Shown here one piece after another: positions 34,463 through 45,277 of a stretch of DNA of 64,000 nucleotides. The stretch is from contig NW_024737068.1 in the NCBI RefSeq assembly GCF_018991925.1, positions 12,882,817-12,946,816 of the forward strand, read 5' to 3'. The first letter of the stretch is position 1. Every line of letters starts with the position of its first letter. Position numbers and translations under genes: made by a program. The notes beneath the pieces are model-generated. The model was not told where the DNA came from. It saw only the letters and a program-made list of their open reading frames with translations, and searched no databases. The stretch is from Homarus americanus (taxonomy: Eukaryota; Arthropoda; Malacostraca; Decapoda; Nephropidae).

Positions 34463-35369
34463 TAAAGGAACTGATACTGCCAATGTGCGTGAAAGGCAGA
34501 CAGACAAAATGAAGTCTCTGCCTCTGACACGACTTACACACAAACGCTGCAGAAGAGAAATGTTTAGGGTGGTGGTGGCGGTGGTGACTATTTATTAATG
34601 TTGTAGAGAAGCATTTTAAAATTCACTGAAAGTTGGTTTATATTTAAGTTGTATACAAAAATCTTAGGTAACTTTCTTCTCCGTGGTAAGAGAGGATTGT
34701 GGGATGTCTTCGTTTATTATACCATGGAAATCAACGGTATCTTAACTATATATAATTTTATAGTTATTGCAGTTTTTTTTAATATAATTCACCACTAACG
34801 CCATATTGAGTATTATGAATTTTAATATAGATTTTTTTGGGGGGGGGGGAAGTGATTTATATTATCCCATTTTTTATTTTTTATTTTTTTGTCTTGTGAA
34901 CCCGTATGCTGTTAAGATGTTCAAGGGCTTCAAACGCTCGAAATCTTAAGGGTTCGTCTCAGGGACTCACTGTTGGCAAGATACTGCATTTTTAAAACCT
35001 ACCCTGTATATCTGAAGAACACATTTGTTATGTCTGTGTTAGTTATTTCACAAAAGTACAACAGTGACCCTTTTCCATATACTAACACTAAATCATAACA
35101 ATATAACTAAATAACATAGAATAACGATGCTGTAAAAACTGAAAGATCATCAAAACACAAGCCTCCGAAAACCCGAACAGTGTTGCCGGAAAGACATAAA
35201 TCCAAAGCAACAAGTGTTACCAATTACAGAGACGGTGGAGGCTACCTGTGTCACTACCATCGCCACCTGTGACAGTATTACCAAGGCAGGCAAGTGACGG
35301 CAGCCAAATGTATGATGATGTTTGTTTATGGAACTTTTGATTATTTCATTGAGGTCTTGAATGTGAGGC
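34463..35369. other. No gene seen
   Basis: AT-rich DNA with homopolymer runs at 34830-34890. Confidence 0.5.
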
Positions 35370-35540
35370 ACGGGAGGAAGGGAAGGAGGAGGGGGGAGGG
35401 AATGTAGGGTATGGAAGGAGGGTGGGGGTAAGAAAGAAGGAGGAAGGGAAAATGGGAGGGGAAAGAGGGGAAGGGAGAGGGAAAGTAAGGTGGAGGGAAG
35501 GGAAGGAGGGTTAGATGGTAGGAGTGGAGAGAGGGGGTAT
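35370..35540. repeat. GGGAAGGAGG polypurine tract
   Basis: An almost pure purine + strand of GGAAGG and GGAGGG units. 35541-36475 is AT-rich unique-looking DNA without a supported gene. Confidence 0.94.
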
Positions 35541-36475
35541 ATAATTTTAACCTTATAGCTTCAAACACCGAAGAGAAAACGACAATTGGGAGTTTATACA
35601 GGAGGCACTTAACTCTCTTTTCGGAATAGCCATCCGAGTTAACTTGCGAGGCTCGGTAATCTCGACATGTCAACACCAATTTAAGGAATGATTGACCTCG
35701 TAGCTGTAATCTCGTTAAAAGTCATTAAGGTTATTTTTTTTCTTCTTAATTGCTTTGTTAACTAGATCGTAATTGGATTTAACGCCTAGTTCATGCACGT
35801 GTGGACTTTACAAGTGTGGAGATAAAGAGAGTTTGACACCTATTATCATGGTGTATTTGGAGTATATTGGGTTCGTCAAGGATGCTGTATCGTGAACATG
35901 TTACAAAATACAAATTAATAAAAGCAGTTTAGTATCATATAAGTAACTACTGAATATATCAGAATCGTGAAATATATTGATAAATTTCGGGAAAATTAAC
36001 TGAAAGATAAAATATGAAACAAATATATTGAACATGACTTTAGCGTCAAAGAAGAAAAAATCACACACGATGCTCCCACCTCGACTAGATACCTTTCACC
36101 TTTTTCACAATATAATGAGAAATAACTCCAATTATTTTGTTCAGAATTATTGGCAAAGTTAAGAAATACATAAATGAATACTAATAGAACATCGGATATA
36201 TCGGACGCCCACTTACGGCTTCGACTAACGTGGATTTTTGCCGCCCTAGTTGGATTAGTCCTAATATGACTCAAACTGCCTCTGGTGGTACAGGTGTAAT
36301 GCAAAGAACCGTAAAGAAAACGATATAAAGATTAGCCCAGCAAAAAAGTTCGAATAATTATTAATATATGCAAATGACTTTACCTTTTTGAGTCATTTTG
36401 TGGATGTTACGAAAGTAGGTCCTAAAATTTACCTCATTTATTGAATACTTGGGTTAAAGTGTCCTAGTTTGATCA

Positions 36476-36675
36476 CTAAGTTGACTCATCAGTGACACTA
36501 AGTTGACTCATCAGTGACACTAAGTTGACTCATCAGTGACACTAAGCTGACTCATTAGTGACACTAAGTTGACTCATCAGTGACACTAAGTTGACTCATC
36601 AGTGACACTAAGTTGACTCATTAGTGAAACAAAGTTGACTCCAGTGAAACAAAGTTGACTCATCAGTGACACTCC
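36476..36675. repeat. 22-bp CACTAAGTTGACTCATCAGTGA-like minisatellite
   Basis: Nine copies of a 22-base unit centred on AAGTTGACTCATCAGTGA. Each unit contains TGACTCA, the AP-1 core, by virtue of the repeat. Confidence 0.96.
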
Positions 36676-36719
36676 TTATGCTTTACTCACATCTTTATTT
36701 ACATTCCCACTCAACTTCT

Positions 36720-36985
36720 CTAAACCTGAGTCAATCCATCCACTGTCTACCTATCTACTGCATATATCTATCTACTGTCTGAATCAATCGACTAAATCAA
36801 TCTATCTATTGTATCTATCTATCTACTCTTGCTAATCCATTGCGTCAACTCATCTAAAAAACTCAATCTATCAACTCTTGTTAATCAATCTATCTATTGT
36901 ATATATCTATCTCAAGCTATCTACCATTGTCAATCTATTTATTCTTTATCAATCCAGCTATTAATCAATCATCTATTACCTCATC
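36720..36985. repeat. Degenerate TCTATC simple repeat
   Basis: TCTATCTA and CAATCTATC units in CT/A-rich sequence. Confidence 0.8.
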
Positions 36986-37019
36986 TCTCCATTAACGATA
37001 AGCATCTCACAACCACTTC

Positions 37020-37270
37020 CCTCGTAAACGACCTCTGCACCCTGTAAACGACCCTCCCTCCCCTCGTAAACGACCTCCCCACCCGTAAACGACCCCATCT
37101 CGTAAACGACCTCCTCGTAAACGACCTCCTCGTAAACGACCCCACCTGTAAATGATCTCTATCTGTAAACGACCTCAACGACCTCTATCTTGTAATGACC
37201 TCCATCTTCGTAAATCGACCTCCTATCGTAAACGACCCTCTCCTCCCCAATTCCTCGTAAAACGATCCTC
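37020..37270. repeat. GTAAACGACCTC minisatellite
   Basis: About fifteen irregular copies of CTCGTAAACGACCTC. Confidence 0.93.
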
Positions 37271-37369
37271 CCTTCCGTGTTATTATTACCAGAGGCGATT
37301 GGTGTATATTCAGTAATTGCTTTTGATTCTCCATTCTGACGCGGTAACCAGAGTGATGGTATCACCTGA

Positions 37370-37500
37370 AGGCTGATTGATGTATTACTGTTATTGATTG
37401 ATGTATTACTGTTATTGATTGATGTATTACTGTTATTGATTGATGTATTACTGTTATTGATTGATGTATCACTCTTAACTATTAATTGATGTATCACTTG
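37370..37500. repeat. 20-bp ATTGATTGATGTATTACTGT minisatellite
   Basis: Five near-perfect copies of a 20-base unit, with diverged copies at the right edge. Confidence 0.95.
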
Positions 37501-37583
37501 TCATTATTGATATAATTAGTGTATTTCTTAATCTAGAATAGGTGTTTAAAGATCTGGCTAAGTGTAATTTGACTGATACTGCT

Positions 37584-37603
37584 GAGAGAGAGAGAGAGAG
37601 ACA

Positions 37604-37655
<52 letters not shown>

Positions 37656-37860
37656 AGACATCAAAAACTCGTTTAAGAGAACAGTGAGAAGTTTTATGTT
37701 ATGAATTTTTTTAATATCCGAGAGAAGCTCAGTTATATGTAGCTCGAACACACACACACACATACACACATGCACACACACACATACACACATGAACACA
37801 CACACACACATGCACACACACACACACACACACATGTACATACACCACACATACACACAC
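37584..37860. repeat. (GA)n and (CA)n microsatellites
   Basis: (GA)n with CAGA interruptions at 37584-37654 and a CA-rich tract with ACAT interruptions at 37749-37860. The CA tract abuts the tRNA-like sequence. Confidence 0.96.
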
Positions 37861-37921
37861 CTTCAGTAGGATTCGACCTCCTACCCCTCATATGGCAGAC
37901 GACAGCGACACCTCTGTACTA
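37861..37921 (-). ncRNA. tRNA-like sequence with A and B boxes
   Basis: On the minus strand TAGTACAGAGG (37921 to 37911) fits the Pol III A box TRGYNNARNGG. AGGTCGAATCC (37876 to 37866) fits the B box GGTTCGANTCC at 9 of 11 positions, at tRNA-like spacing. Immediately downstream on that strand is a TG microsatellite, an arrangement typical of a tRNA-derived SINE head with a simple-repeat tail. It is not a foldable full tRNA as far as can be judged by eye. Confidence 0.5.
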
Positions 37922-37944
37922 GAAATGCATAAAGGTCACTTAAA

Positions 37945-38250
37945 CCTGACCTAGCCACATGTCACGAGGATTGTAACCTAACCTAACCTAACCTGATCTA
38001 GCCACATGTCACGAGGATTGTAACCTAACCTAACCTGACCTAACCTGACCTAGCCACATGTCACGAGGATTGTAACCTAACCTAACCTAACCTGACCTAG
38101 CCACATGTCACGAGGATTGTAACCTAACCTGACCTAGCCACATGTCACGAGGATTGTAACCTAACCTAACCTAACCTAACCTAACCTAACCTGACCTAAC
38201 CTGACCTAGCCACATGTCACGAGGATTGTAACCTAACCTAACCTAACTAC
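37945..38250. repeat. 27-bp invariant core spaced by CCTAA/CCTGA pentamers, 6 copies
   Basis: CTAGCCACATGTCACGAGGA followed by TTGTAA is repeated six times without a visible change. Between copies lie 1-8 pentamers, CCTAA or CCTGA. The core is constant while the pentamer number varies, so slippage in the pentamers is the likely source of length variation. Confidence 0.96.
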
Positions 38251-38261
38251 TCTACCATATT

Positions 38262-38328
38262 TAACACAGTGGTAAGCTCCCTCGCCTGACTCCTGTGTTG
38301 GTAGGTGTTCTAATCCTGCTGTAATCTA
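38262..38328 (+). ncRNA. Degenerate tRNA-like sequence with a B box
   Basis: TTTAACACAGTGGTAAGCTC, then CTCGCCTGACTCC and GTGTTCTAATCCTGC. The last phrase matches the B box GTTCGANTCC at 9 of 10 positions and the first resembles a degenerate A box. Its orientation is opposite to the tRNA-like sequence on the other side of the array. It is probably a SINE or tRNA pseudogene. Confidence 0.4.
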
Positions 38329-39989
38329 AAACACGATATTTGTATTATTTTACGTAAGTCTTAGTTAAATAAGAATAAAAGTCTAAGAGGATAAAGGAGG
38401 TAATTTACGTAAGATTTCGTTCAGGTAATAAGTAAGGTAAAGCCAATAATAATCAATTACAAAATAATGGATAAATAATAAACGACTGAAGTATTAACAA
38501 AATCATTAATAAGTTTAATTTCTTACTATTTATCTTTACTGATACGTTTATTAATGTTACACTAGAGAAATAAAAAATAATAATACTCTTTTATCTAAAC
38601 CATAATACCAGGTAATATTGGTGGAAAACTTGGTAATAATAGTGCCCGAGGATGACGTCATAGAGGAGAAAAATACGAATCATTTTTTCCCCTGATTTTA
38701 GGCGAATTGAAAATGAATTCATCTCTCCAACCATCACAATATTACCGGGAATACAAAATAATAATAATTTGAGTTCATAAATCTAAATTAATAATGTTTC
38801 ATGTTATTAATGTAATTATTCTGCACAGCGGAGGATTTCATTTCGCATTACTATGATTATATTTGAGGGTGTGTGTGTGTGTGGGGGGGGGGGTGAATCT
38901 GCCCAGTGCTCGTCCGGTAGTCTCTCATCGATTGGCCGTAACAGAATGGGATGTATGACCTCAGTAAACTTTGTAATATTGTATATATCCAGTAATATTT
39001 GGAATTAACATGAGCAGATTCAGTAAAGTAGCGTTCAGTGACATCTGTAATATTTAGCAACAGTAATATTCAGTACCATTCAGTAAAATATATTAACTAA
39101 GTAGCATTAAGTAAAATCAATAACAATCAGTAAACTATATATTAAACTAAGTAACATTCAATAACACCAGTCAATTAAAACAAACATTCAGTCAAATCCA
39201 GTAGTAACATCAGTAAACACATCAACATTAAACTCTAAGTAACTTTTAATGAAGTCTAAATCTGTTTATCTACTTCACTGATCAGGAAAGAGCGCCAGTG
39301 AAGGCAGAAAGCGAACGAAAGGAACGCCTGGTGTAGCTTTCAGTAGCCTGGGTAATTATTGCTCGCTCTGGTATCCATGGTTTTGTGGTCAAGTAAATAC
39401 TGCACCTGACACATGACAAGAAAGACTCGATATAAACGATGTCGAAATATACAGGATATATTATTTATATTTAACATGTGTAGCTCGTGTGCTATGTATG
39501 AGTGTATATTGTGTAGGATGTATGATGTATGTGTTTGCTATGTATGAGTGTATGTTGTGTAGGATGATGTATGTTGTGTGGTGTGTGTAATGTATTATGT
39601 ATGGTGTATGTTGTGTAGTGTCTATGATATATATTATGTATGGTATACTCTTATATTGTGTATTAAGTACGTTATACAGTATACATGATGTATGTTATGA
39701 ATGATGATAATGGCAAGATTTTATACAGGTTTAAAAGACACACAGGTGTAGAAACTGGGATACACTAATATGTGGAGTGGAGGGCTGTGGTCGCCAACCC
39801 TCAGACATGACAAAAACACCTTGATTGATTGATTGATTGATTGATACAAGCTATAGATATCAACCAGGGAACACCAGACAACAGCTGAGTGTGACGTGAA
39901 ACTCTCCTCTGCTCAAACTTGTTCTCGTTACTGAAGTCTCAAAGCAATAAAAAGAGTGAATGGCTTTTGGACACACTGGTGCTCGTCTG
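38329..39989. other. No gene except a weak exon candidate
   Basis: AT-rich DNA. A degenerate CAGTAATATTCAGTA repeat lies at 38990-39220 and a TGTATG repeat at 39480-39700. (GATT)n at 39822-39842 follows GTGGTCGCCAACCC and may be the tail of a small dispersed repeat. Confidence 0.5.
39286..39351 (+). other. Candidate exon (66 nt, phase 1-1)
   Basis: The acceptor context CTGTTTATCTACTTCACTGATCAG is good in shape, with a branchpoint-like CTGAT. The donor is CCTGG then GTAATT, which is weak. One frame reads KSASEGRKRTKGTPGVAFSS and stays open well past the donor. The GC content stands out from the flanks. No family is recognised. Confidence 0.22.
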
Positions 39990-40290
39990 ACTGAGGTAGG
40001 AGAAGAAGAAGGAAGAGGAGGAGGAGGAGGCAGAGAAGGTTAGGTAGGAAGAGGAAGAACTGAGGAGGAGGGAAAGAAAATGAGATAGAAAGAGGAAATG
40101 GAGGAGAAGGAGAGGCAGAGAAGATTAGGTAGGGGGAGGCAAGCGGTGGGGGGGGGTCGTATACAGGAGGGACAAAAACAGGAAGAAGACAGAGAGGGAG
40201 AGGAGAACGAATGATGGAAGGAGGAAAAAGAGATAGAAGAGGAAGAATAAAAGTCAGCTACGGAGGAGGAAGAGAGAGGAGAGAAATGAA
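39990..40290. repeat. GGAAGAGGAGGA polypurine region
   Basis: A purine-rich + strand of GAGGAAGA and GGAGGAGG units with short interruptions. Confidence 0.88.
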
Positions 40291-40397
40291 GGAGAATTTT
40301 TATGATAAAAAAATTATAAGTATTTCACTAATTAATTCTCTCTAGCCCTCTTTGTTTTTACGGGGATTAGCTCACCCGGGCACAGGTCACTGACTCA

Positions 40398-40440
40398 CAT
40401 CGAGGGCCTGGGGGGCGAAAATGTAATAATAATAATAATA

Positions 40441-40490
<50 letters not shown>

Positions 40491-40723
40491 GACAAAGACA
40501 TACAAAAAAATCAAGAGTGAGAAACAATATATGTATGTTGTGTTGTCAATAGTAAGAGAAACAATTGAGATCCTGCAATTGTGTGTAAATGAGGCAGAAA
40601 GTCAGATCAGCAACCTGGGACTTGGTCACAATTTTTGTGATGCCATATGGCAGCAGGGTCTACCATTAAACAACACATTATGCTTCCAATATCTTCCCAG
40701 GCGGTAGTACCTCCCTGTTTGGT
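40398..40723. mobile_element. Dispersed repeat, copy 1 (pairs with 50521-50817)
   Basis: The unit starts near CATCGAGGGCCTGGGGGGCG and ends near ACCTCCCTGTTTGGTAG. It carries an internal (AAT)n (40422-40487) and the conserved body GAGAAACAATATATGTATGT. The second copy lies in the same orientation about 10.1 kb downstream. No coding capacity is recognised. A SINE or a non-coding LINE segment is possible. Confidence 0.75.
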
Positions 40724-41514
40724 AGAGACGTAAAGATTCTCAAAGGGTCTTACAATAATTATTTCCCTGGAATATTAAAAATAAAAACGTCCTTAAATGG
40801 TAGACTTGAGATAAAAACCAAACAAAGAAACATCGAAAATCTACACTAAGATTATATCGAGCTTCTACCTGAACTAGATACCGTCATATAATACCCGCTA
40901 AGATACAAAATAAACTAAGATGGGGAATATTTTGAAAAAGATTCACAACCTCGCATTTATCTGGTGATAAGTAAACGTATTTAGTTCAGGTAGAGTCTCA
41001 CTATAATTTCAATAATATTTGTATCTTAAGTTAACTGGCTATGTGAGTCGATGTATATTCAATCTTAGGTACCATTGTAAATATGAATTCAGACGTAGTA
41101 TCGAGGGGGTTGACTGCAGATAAGGAAAGAATTCACAATGTTAAGACTAGTATATCAACACAAAGCACTGAACGCGGCCACTTTGTATCGACACAGGGCA
41201 CTGAACGCGGTCACTCTAATATCAACACAAAGCACTGAGCGCGGCTAATAACAGTGGCGGTGCTTTCTTGATGACAGACGTTATGTGATACTGACCTTCA
41301 TGCGATAAATTATATTTTATGCTGCTTGACCAACGCACACACACACAGTCTCTCTCTATCTCTCTCTCTCTCAAGAAGATGGAGAAAGGGAAGAAAGAGA
41401 GGAAAGAAGGAGAACGAGAAAGAAAATGAGAGAGAGAGGAAAAGAAAGTGAGAAGGAAGAACTAGCATCGTAAGCTAGACATTACACCTTCACTAATAAA
41501 AACAAAACCTCCCC
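40724..41514. repeat. Unique DNA with a 43-bp triple repeat
   Basis: 41150-41250 holds three copies of ATCAACACAAAGCACTGAAC followed by GCGGCCACT or a variant. A short CA/CT run lies at 41337-41371 and a GA-rich stretch at 41375-41460. No gene is seen. Confidence 0.7.
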
Positions 41515-42690
41515 CTTCCTAGCCTGCATCCTTAACACTCCTCCTCCTTAACACCCCTCCTCCTTAACACTCCTCCTCCTTAACACCCCTCCTCCTTAAC
41601 ACCCCTCCTCCTTAACACTCCTCCTCTCCTCCTTAACCTCCTCCTTCCTCCTCCTTAACACCTCTCATAACACCTCCTTAACACCTCTCCTCCTTAACAC
41701 TCTTTCCTCCTTAACACCTCCTCCTTAATACCCCTCCTCCCTTAACACCCATCCTCCTTAACACTCCTCCTCCTTAACACCCCTCCTCCTTAACTCCTCC
41801 TTCTCCTTAACACCTCTCCTCCTTAACACCCTCTCCTCCCCCCTCCTCCTTCCTCCTCCACCCTCCTTAACACCCCTCCTCCTCCTCCAACACCTCCTCC
41901 TTGCTACTCCTCCTTAACACCCTCCTCCTCCTCCTCTCCTTAACACCTCCTCCAACCCCCTAACACCTTAACCTCCTCCCCTAACACCTCCTCCTAACAC
42001 CCCTCCTCCTCCTTAACACCCCTCCTCCCCCTCCTCCTTAACACCCCTCCTCCTTCCTCCTTAACACCCCTCCTCCTTAACACCCTCCTCCTTCCTTAAC
42101 ACCTCCTCCTCCTAACACCCCTCCTCCTCCTCCTCCCTAACACCTCCTCCCCTTAACACCCCTCCTCCTTAACACTCCTCCTCCTTAACACCTCCTCTCC
42201 TCCTCCTAACACCCCTCCTCCTTAACACCCCTCCTCCTTAACACCCCTCCTCCTTAACACCCCTCCTCTCCTCCTCCTCCTTCCTCCTCCTACCCCTCCT
42301 CCACCCCTCCTCCTCCTCCTTAACACCCTCCTCCCACACCCCCTCCTCCTTAACACCCCTCCCTCCTCCTTAACACCCCTCCTCCTTAACACCCCTCCTC
42401 CTTAACACCCCTCCTCCTTAACACCCCTCCCACACCCCTCCTCCTTAACACACACCCCTCCTCCTTAACACCTCCCTCCTCCTTAACACCCCTCCTCCTT
42501 AACACCCCCTCCTCCTTAACTCCTCCCACACCTCCTCCTTAACACCCCTCCTCCTAACACCCTCCTCCTTAACACCTCCTCCACCCCTCCTCCTTAACCT
42601 CCCTCCTCCTTAACACCCCTCCTCCTTAACACCCCTCCTCCTTAACACTCCTCCTTCTTAACACCCCTCCTCCTTAACACTCCTCCTCCT
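41515..42690. repeat. 15-16-bp CTCCTCCTTAACACCC minisatellite, about 1.2 kb
   Basis: Roughly seventy copies of CTCCTCCTTAACACCC. The outer copies are regular, while many interior copies have one to several bases deleted in C, T or CTC runs. The minus strand is GGG/GG rich. No gene is present. Confidence 0.98.
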
Positions 42691-43317
42691 TGTAACAGAT
42701 TAATTACATTGTCATCAAACGACTGTGATATTAAATGAGGCAATAATTAGATGACTTGCCATTGATATTAATAGGAGAGGAGAGGTGGGGAAAGGAAAGG
42801 AAAGGAGAAAGGATTACAACTCCTTATTTCCGCAGCTCCAAATAACAATTCCTATTTCAGTTACACAAAAAGTTTCAGGGCCAATCACACGGAACTTAGA
42901 GTGCTAAATGTGCCTTGTAATTTGCATATTTGCTGTGATTCTGAGAGAGAGAGAGAGAGGCAGGAAAACAATCATACAACCGCACATAGAGTTACACTGC
43001 TATCCACACTAAGGGTTACAAACATAAACAAACAAACACATACACAAGCATAAACACGCAAGCACACACATTAAACATATATATATATATAAACACACAC
43101 AAACAAAGGGTAATGTAAGAGCCGTGTTGAGCATTACCCATGGATCAGACGGTGCCAGTATTACTATTGTATTTCTCGTTAATGATGTCATAAAGTTCTT
43201 GGTCTGTCTGTCTCTCCTCCTGTCCCCCCTCCTTCCCTTCCCATTGTCCTTCCTGTCTTCTCTTGTTCCGCTCTCTCCCCTCATCTCTCACGACACACTC
43301 CTCTACTTGTCTCTCGT

Positions 43318-43321
<4 letters not shown>
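42691..43321. other. No gene seen
   Basis: Unique-looking DNA with a GGAAA tract (42775-42812), a short (GA)n at 42942-42959 and CA/AT runs at 43020-43110. Confidence 0.5.

Positions 43322-43373
<52 letters not shown>
43322..43373. repeat. (CT)n microsatellite
   Basis: A CT run of about 52 bases followed by pyrimidine-rich sequence to 43620. Confidence 0.97.
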
Positions 43374-43376
<3 letters not shown>

Positions 43377-43644
43377 TATTCACCTTCCAGTCTTGCTCTA
43401 CATCACCTTGAGAAAGAAGACAAGTTGCCTCCTAAGATGTCAACATTAAGTTATTTCTTCCCGCACTCTATCTTGTTCCCTCTCTCTCTCCCTCTTTCTG
43501 GTTAAAAATACGAACTTTAATCTTCATTTCTATCCTCCCTCCTTCACTCCCTCCATCCTTCTATTTTCTTTACCCCTTCCCTCCTCCTCTCTCCATCCCT
43601 CTATCTCCCTCTCGCTCTCTTTAGTTGAGACACGAAGGAGCACA

Positions 43645-44060
43645 AACTTTAATTAATTCCAAGATTCCTCCTTTATTCCCTCCTGGCTTTAAGGTAAACT
43701 TTAATTAATTCCAAGATTCCTCCTTTATTCCTTCCTGGCTTTAAGGTAAACTTTAATTAATTCCAAGATTCCTCCTTTGTTCCCTCCTAGCTTTAAGGTA
43801 AACTTTAATTAATTCCAATATTCCTCCTTTATTCCCTCCTGGCTTTAAGGTAAACTTTAATCAATTCCAAGATTCCTCCTTTATTCCTTCCTGGCTTTAA
43901 GGTAAACTTTAATCAATTCCACGATTCCTCCTTTATTCCCTCCTGGCTTTAAGGTAAACTTTAATTAATTCCAAGATTCCTCCTTTATTCCTTCCTGGCT
44001 TTAAGGTAAACTTTAATCAATTCCACGATTCCTACTTTCTTCCCAGTAGCTAGAAGACAA
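43645..44060. repeat. 52-bp minisatellite, 8 copies
   Basis: AATTAATTCCAAGATTCCTC recurs at 43651, 43703, 43755, 43807, 43859, 43911, 43963 and 44015, an exact 52-base period. The rest of the unit contains CCTCCTGGCTTTAAGGTAAA. The last copy is diverged. Confidence 0.97.
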
Positions 44061-44274
44061 ACTTAATTGATTCTAAGATTCTTTTCTTTTTTTCCCTCTT
44101 GTTAGATATAAAGTATTGTGTGTTTTCTTTTCATTACTTCTACCTAAAAATGTGATCGCTAATTCATTTTTTTTCATTTCCTTATTCTTCTCCTTTTTTT
44201 CTCACTTTCTTCTTCCCTCACTTCCTTCCACTTACGTTTCCTTCCTCTCCCACTTCATTCCTCGCTCCCTTCAT

Positions 44275-44279
<5 letters not shown>

Positions 44280-44322
<43 letters not shown>
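44280..44322. repeat. (CT)n microsatellite
   Basis: A CT run of about 43 bases. Confidence 0.97.
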
Positions 44323-44325
<3 letters not shown>

Positions 44326-44469
44326 AAGTTAATTACGATATAAGGGAAGTTAATGTCATTGTTAACTGTATGAGTCATGTTGTTGACTGTTGGTGGGAGT
44401 TGTTGTCACTAGTTTATTCTCGCTTGTCTGTGGTCTCAAGGCGTAGTATATTTTTTCCTGTTACTGGTG

Positions 44470-44550
44470 CTGTGAGAACGTGTCTGTCGTGTTGGGAGAA
44501 CGTGTTTAAATTGGTGTTATGAGAACGTGTCTGTCGTGTTGTGAGAACGT
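44470..44550. repeat. GAGAACGTGTCTGTCGTGTT repeat
   Basis: Four imperfect copies of TGTGAGAACGTGT, two of which continue CTGTCGTGTTG, directly abut the palindromic element that starts at 44551. Confidence 0.85.
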
Positions 44551-44694
44551 AGATTAGCCCCCAGCTTATAACACCTAATAATTATATACACTAACGTTAT
44601 ACATGGGTGTGTTACCTAATGTTATGTTTGGTTAATGTTAGGATGGTTAATTTTGAGGTGAAATAAGCTATGGAGGGGCTAATCTTCATGTGAT
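44551..44694. mobile_element. Palindromic CCTAA-core element, copy D (complete)
   Basis: The left arm AGATTAGCCCCCAGCTTATA then ACACCTAATAATTATATACA mirrors the right arm. Read inverted, the right arm gives ATCACATGAAGATTAGCCCC, then AGCTTATTTCACCTCAAAAT. The core has only degenerate pentamers. It is 144 bases long and non-coding. Same family as 30323-30490. Confidence 0.75.
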
Positions 44695-45277
44695 TTAATT
44701 ATTTACTTGATAATTAATCCGTTGAATACTTAATGTTTTATATATAATTTCCTCATACCACTTATATTGTTAGGCTGGACCCCTGTTGCCATCCTCAAAG
44801 ACAACAATAGATTTCCGTCAAAACAAACGCTTGATTGGCTAACTCACTCAACCAATCATACAGTAAAACGAGAAAGAAAAACAAACGCGGTGTAATACTT
44901 TATGAAGAAGATATGTAAACGAAATAAAGATATATCACGTAAATGAAAATGCAAACTTTATAGAGTAAAACTGAGAATAAGTATTACGAAATGGGACCAT
45001 GGCTACAGGAATTGTTAGCTCGGAAGACATTGGAGGAAGATCACTCGGTATTCAGTAGTCTCCATCCAACAAACTTGAAGAGGTTGGGACGTACAGGAGT
45101 CGTGTGTGTGTTGGCAATGTGTTCTTGACTCCTCTCACACACTTATATTGTCTTGACTGTATGTCTGTTTATACTGCATGTCCATGTGGTTATGTATATA
45201 CACTATGTCTGTGTATATAACTATCTGTGTATATGTATTTGTTTATATATCCATGTGTCAAATTATCTGTCTGGTTG
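44695..45277. other. No gene seen
   Basis: AT-rich unique-looking sequence. Confidence 0.5.

Noticed and set aside
37975..38250. CCTAA pentamers as a true chromosome end
   Set aside because: The runs are short, interrupted, in both orientations and flanked by ordinary DNA, so they are interstitial.
40365..40390. TTAGCTCACCCGGG as a Pol III A box
   Set aside because: No B box at tRNA-like distance.
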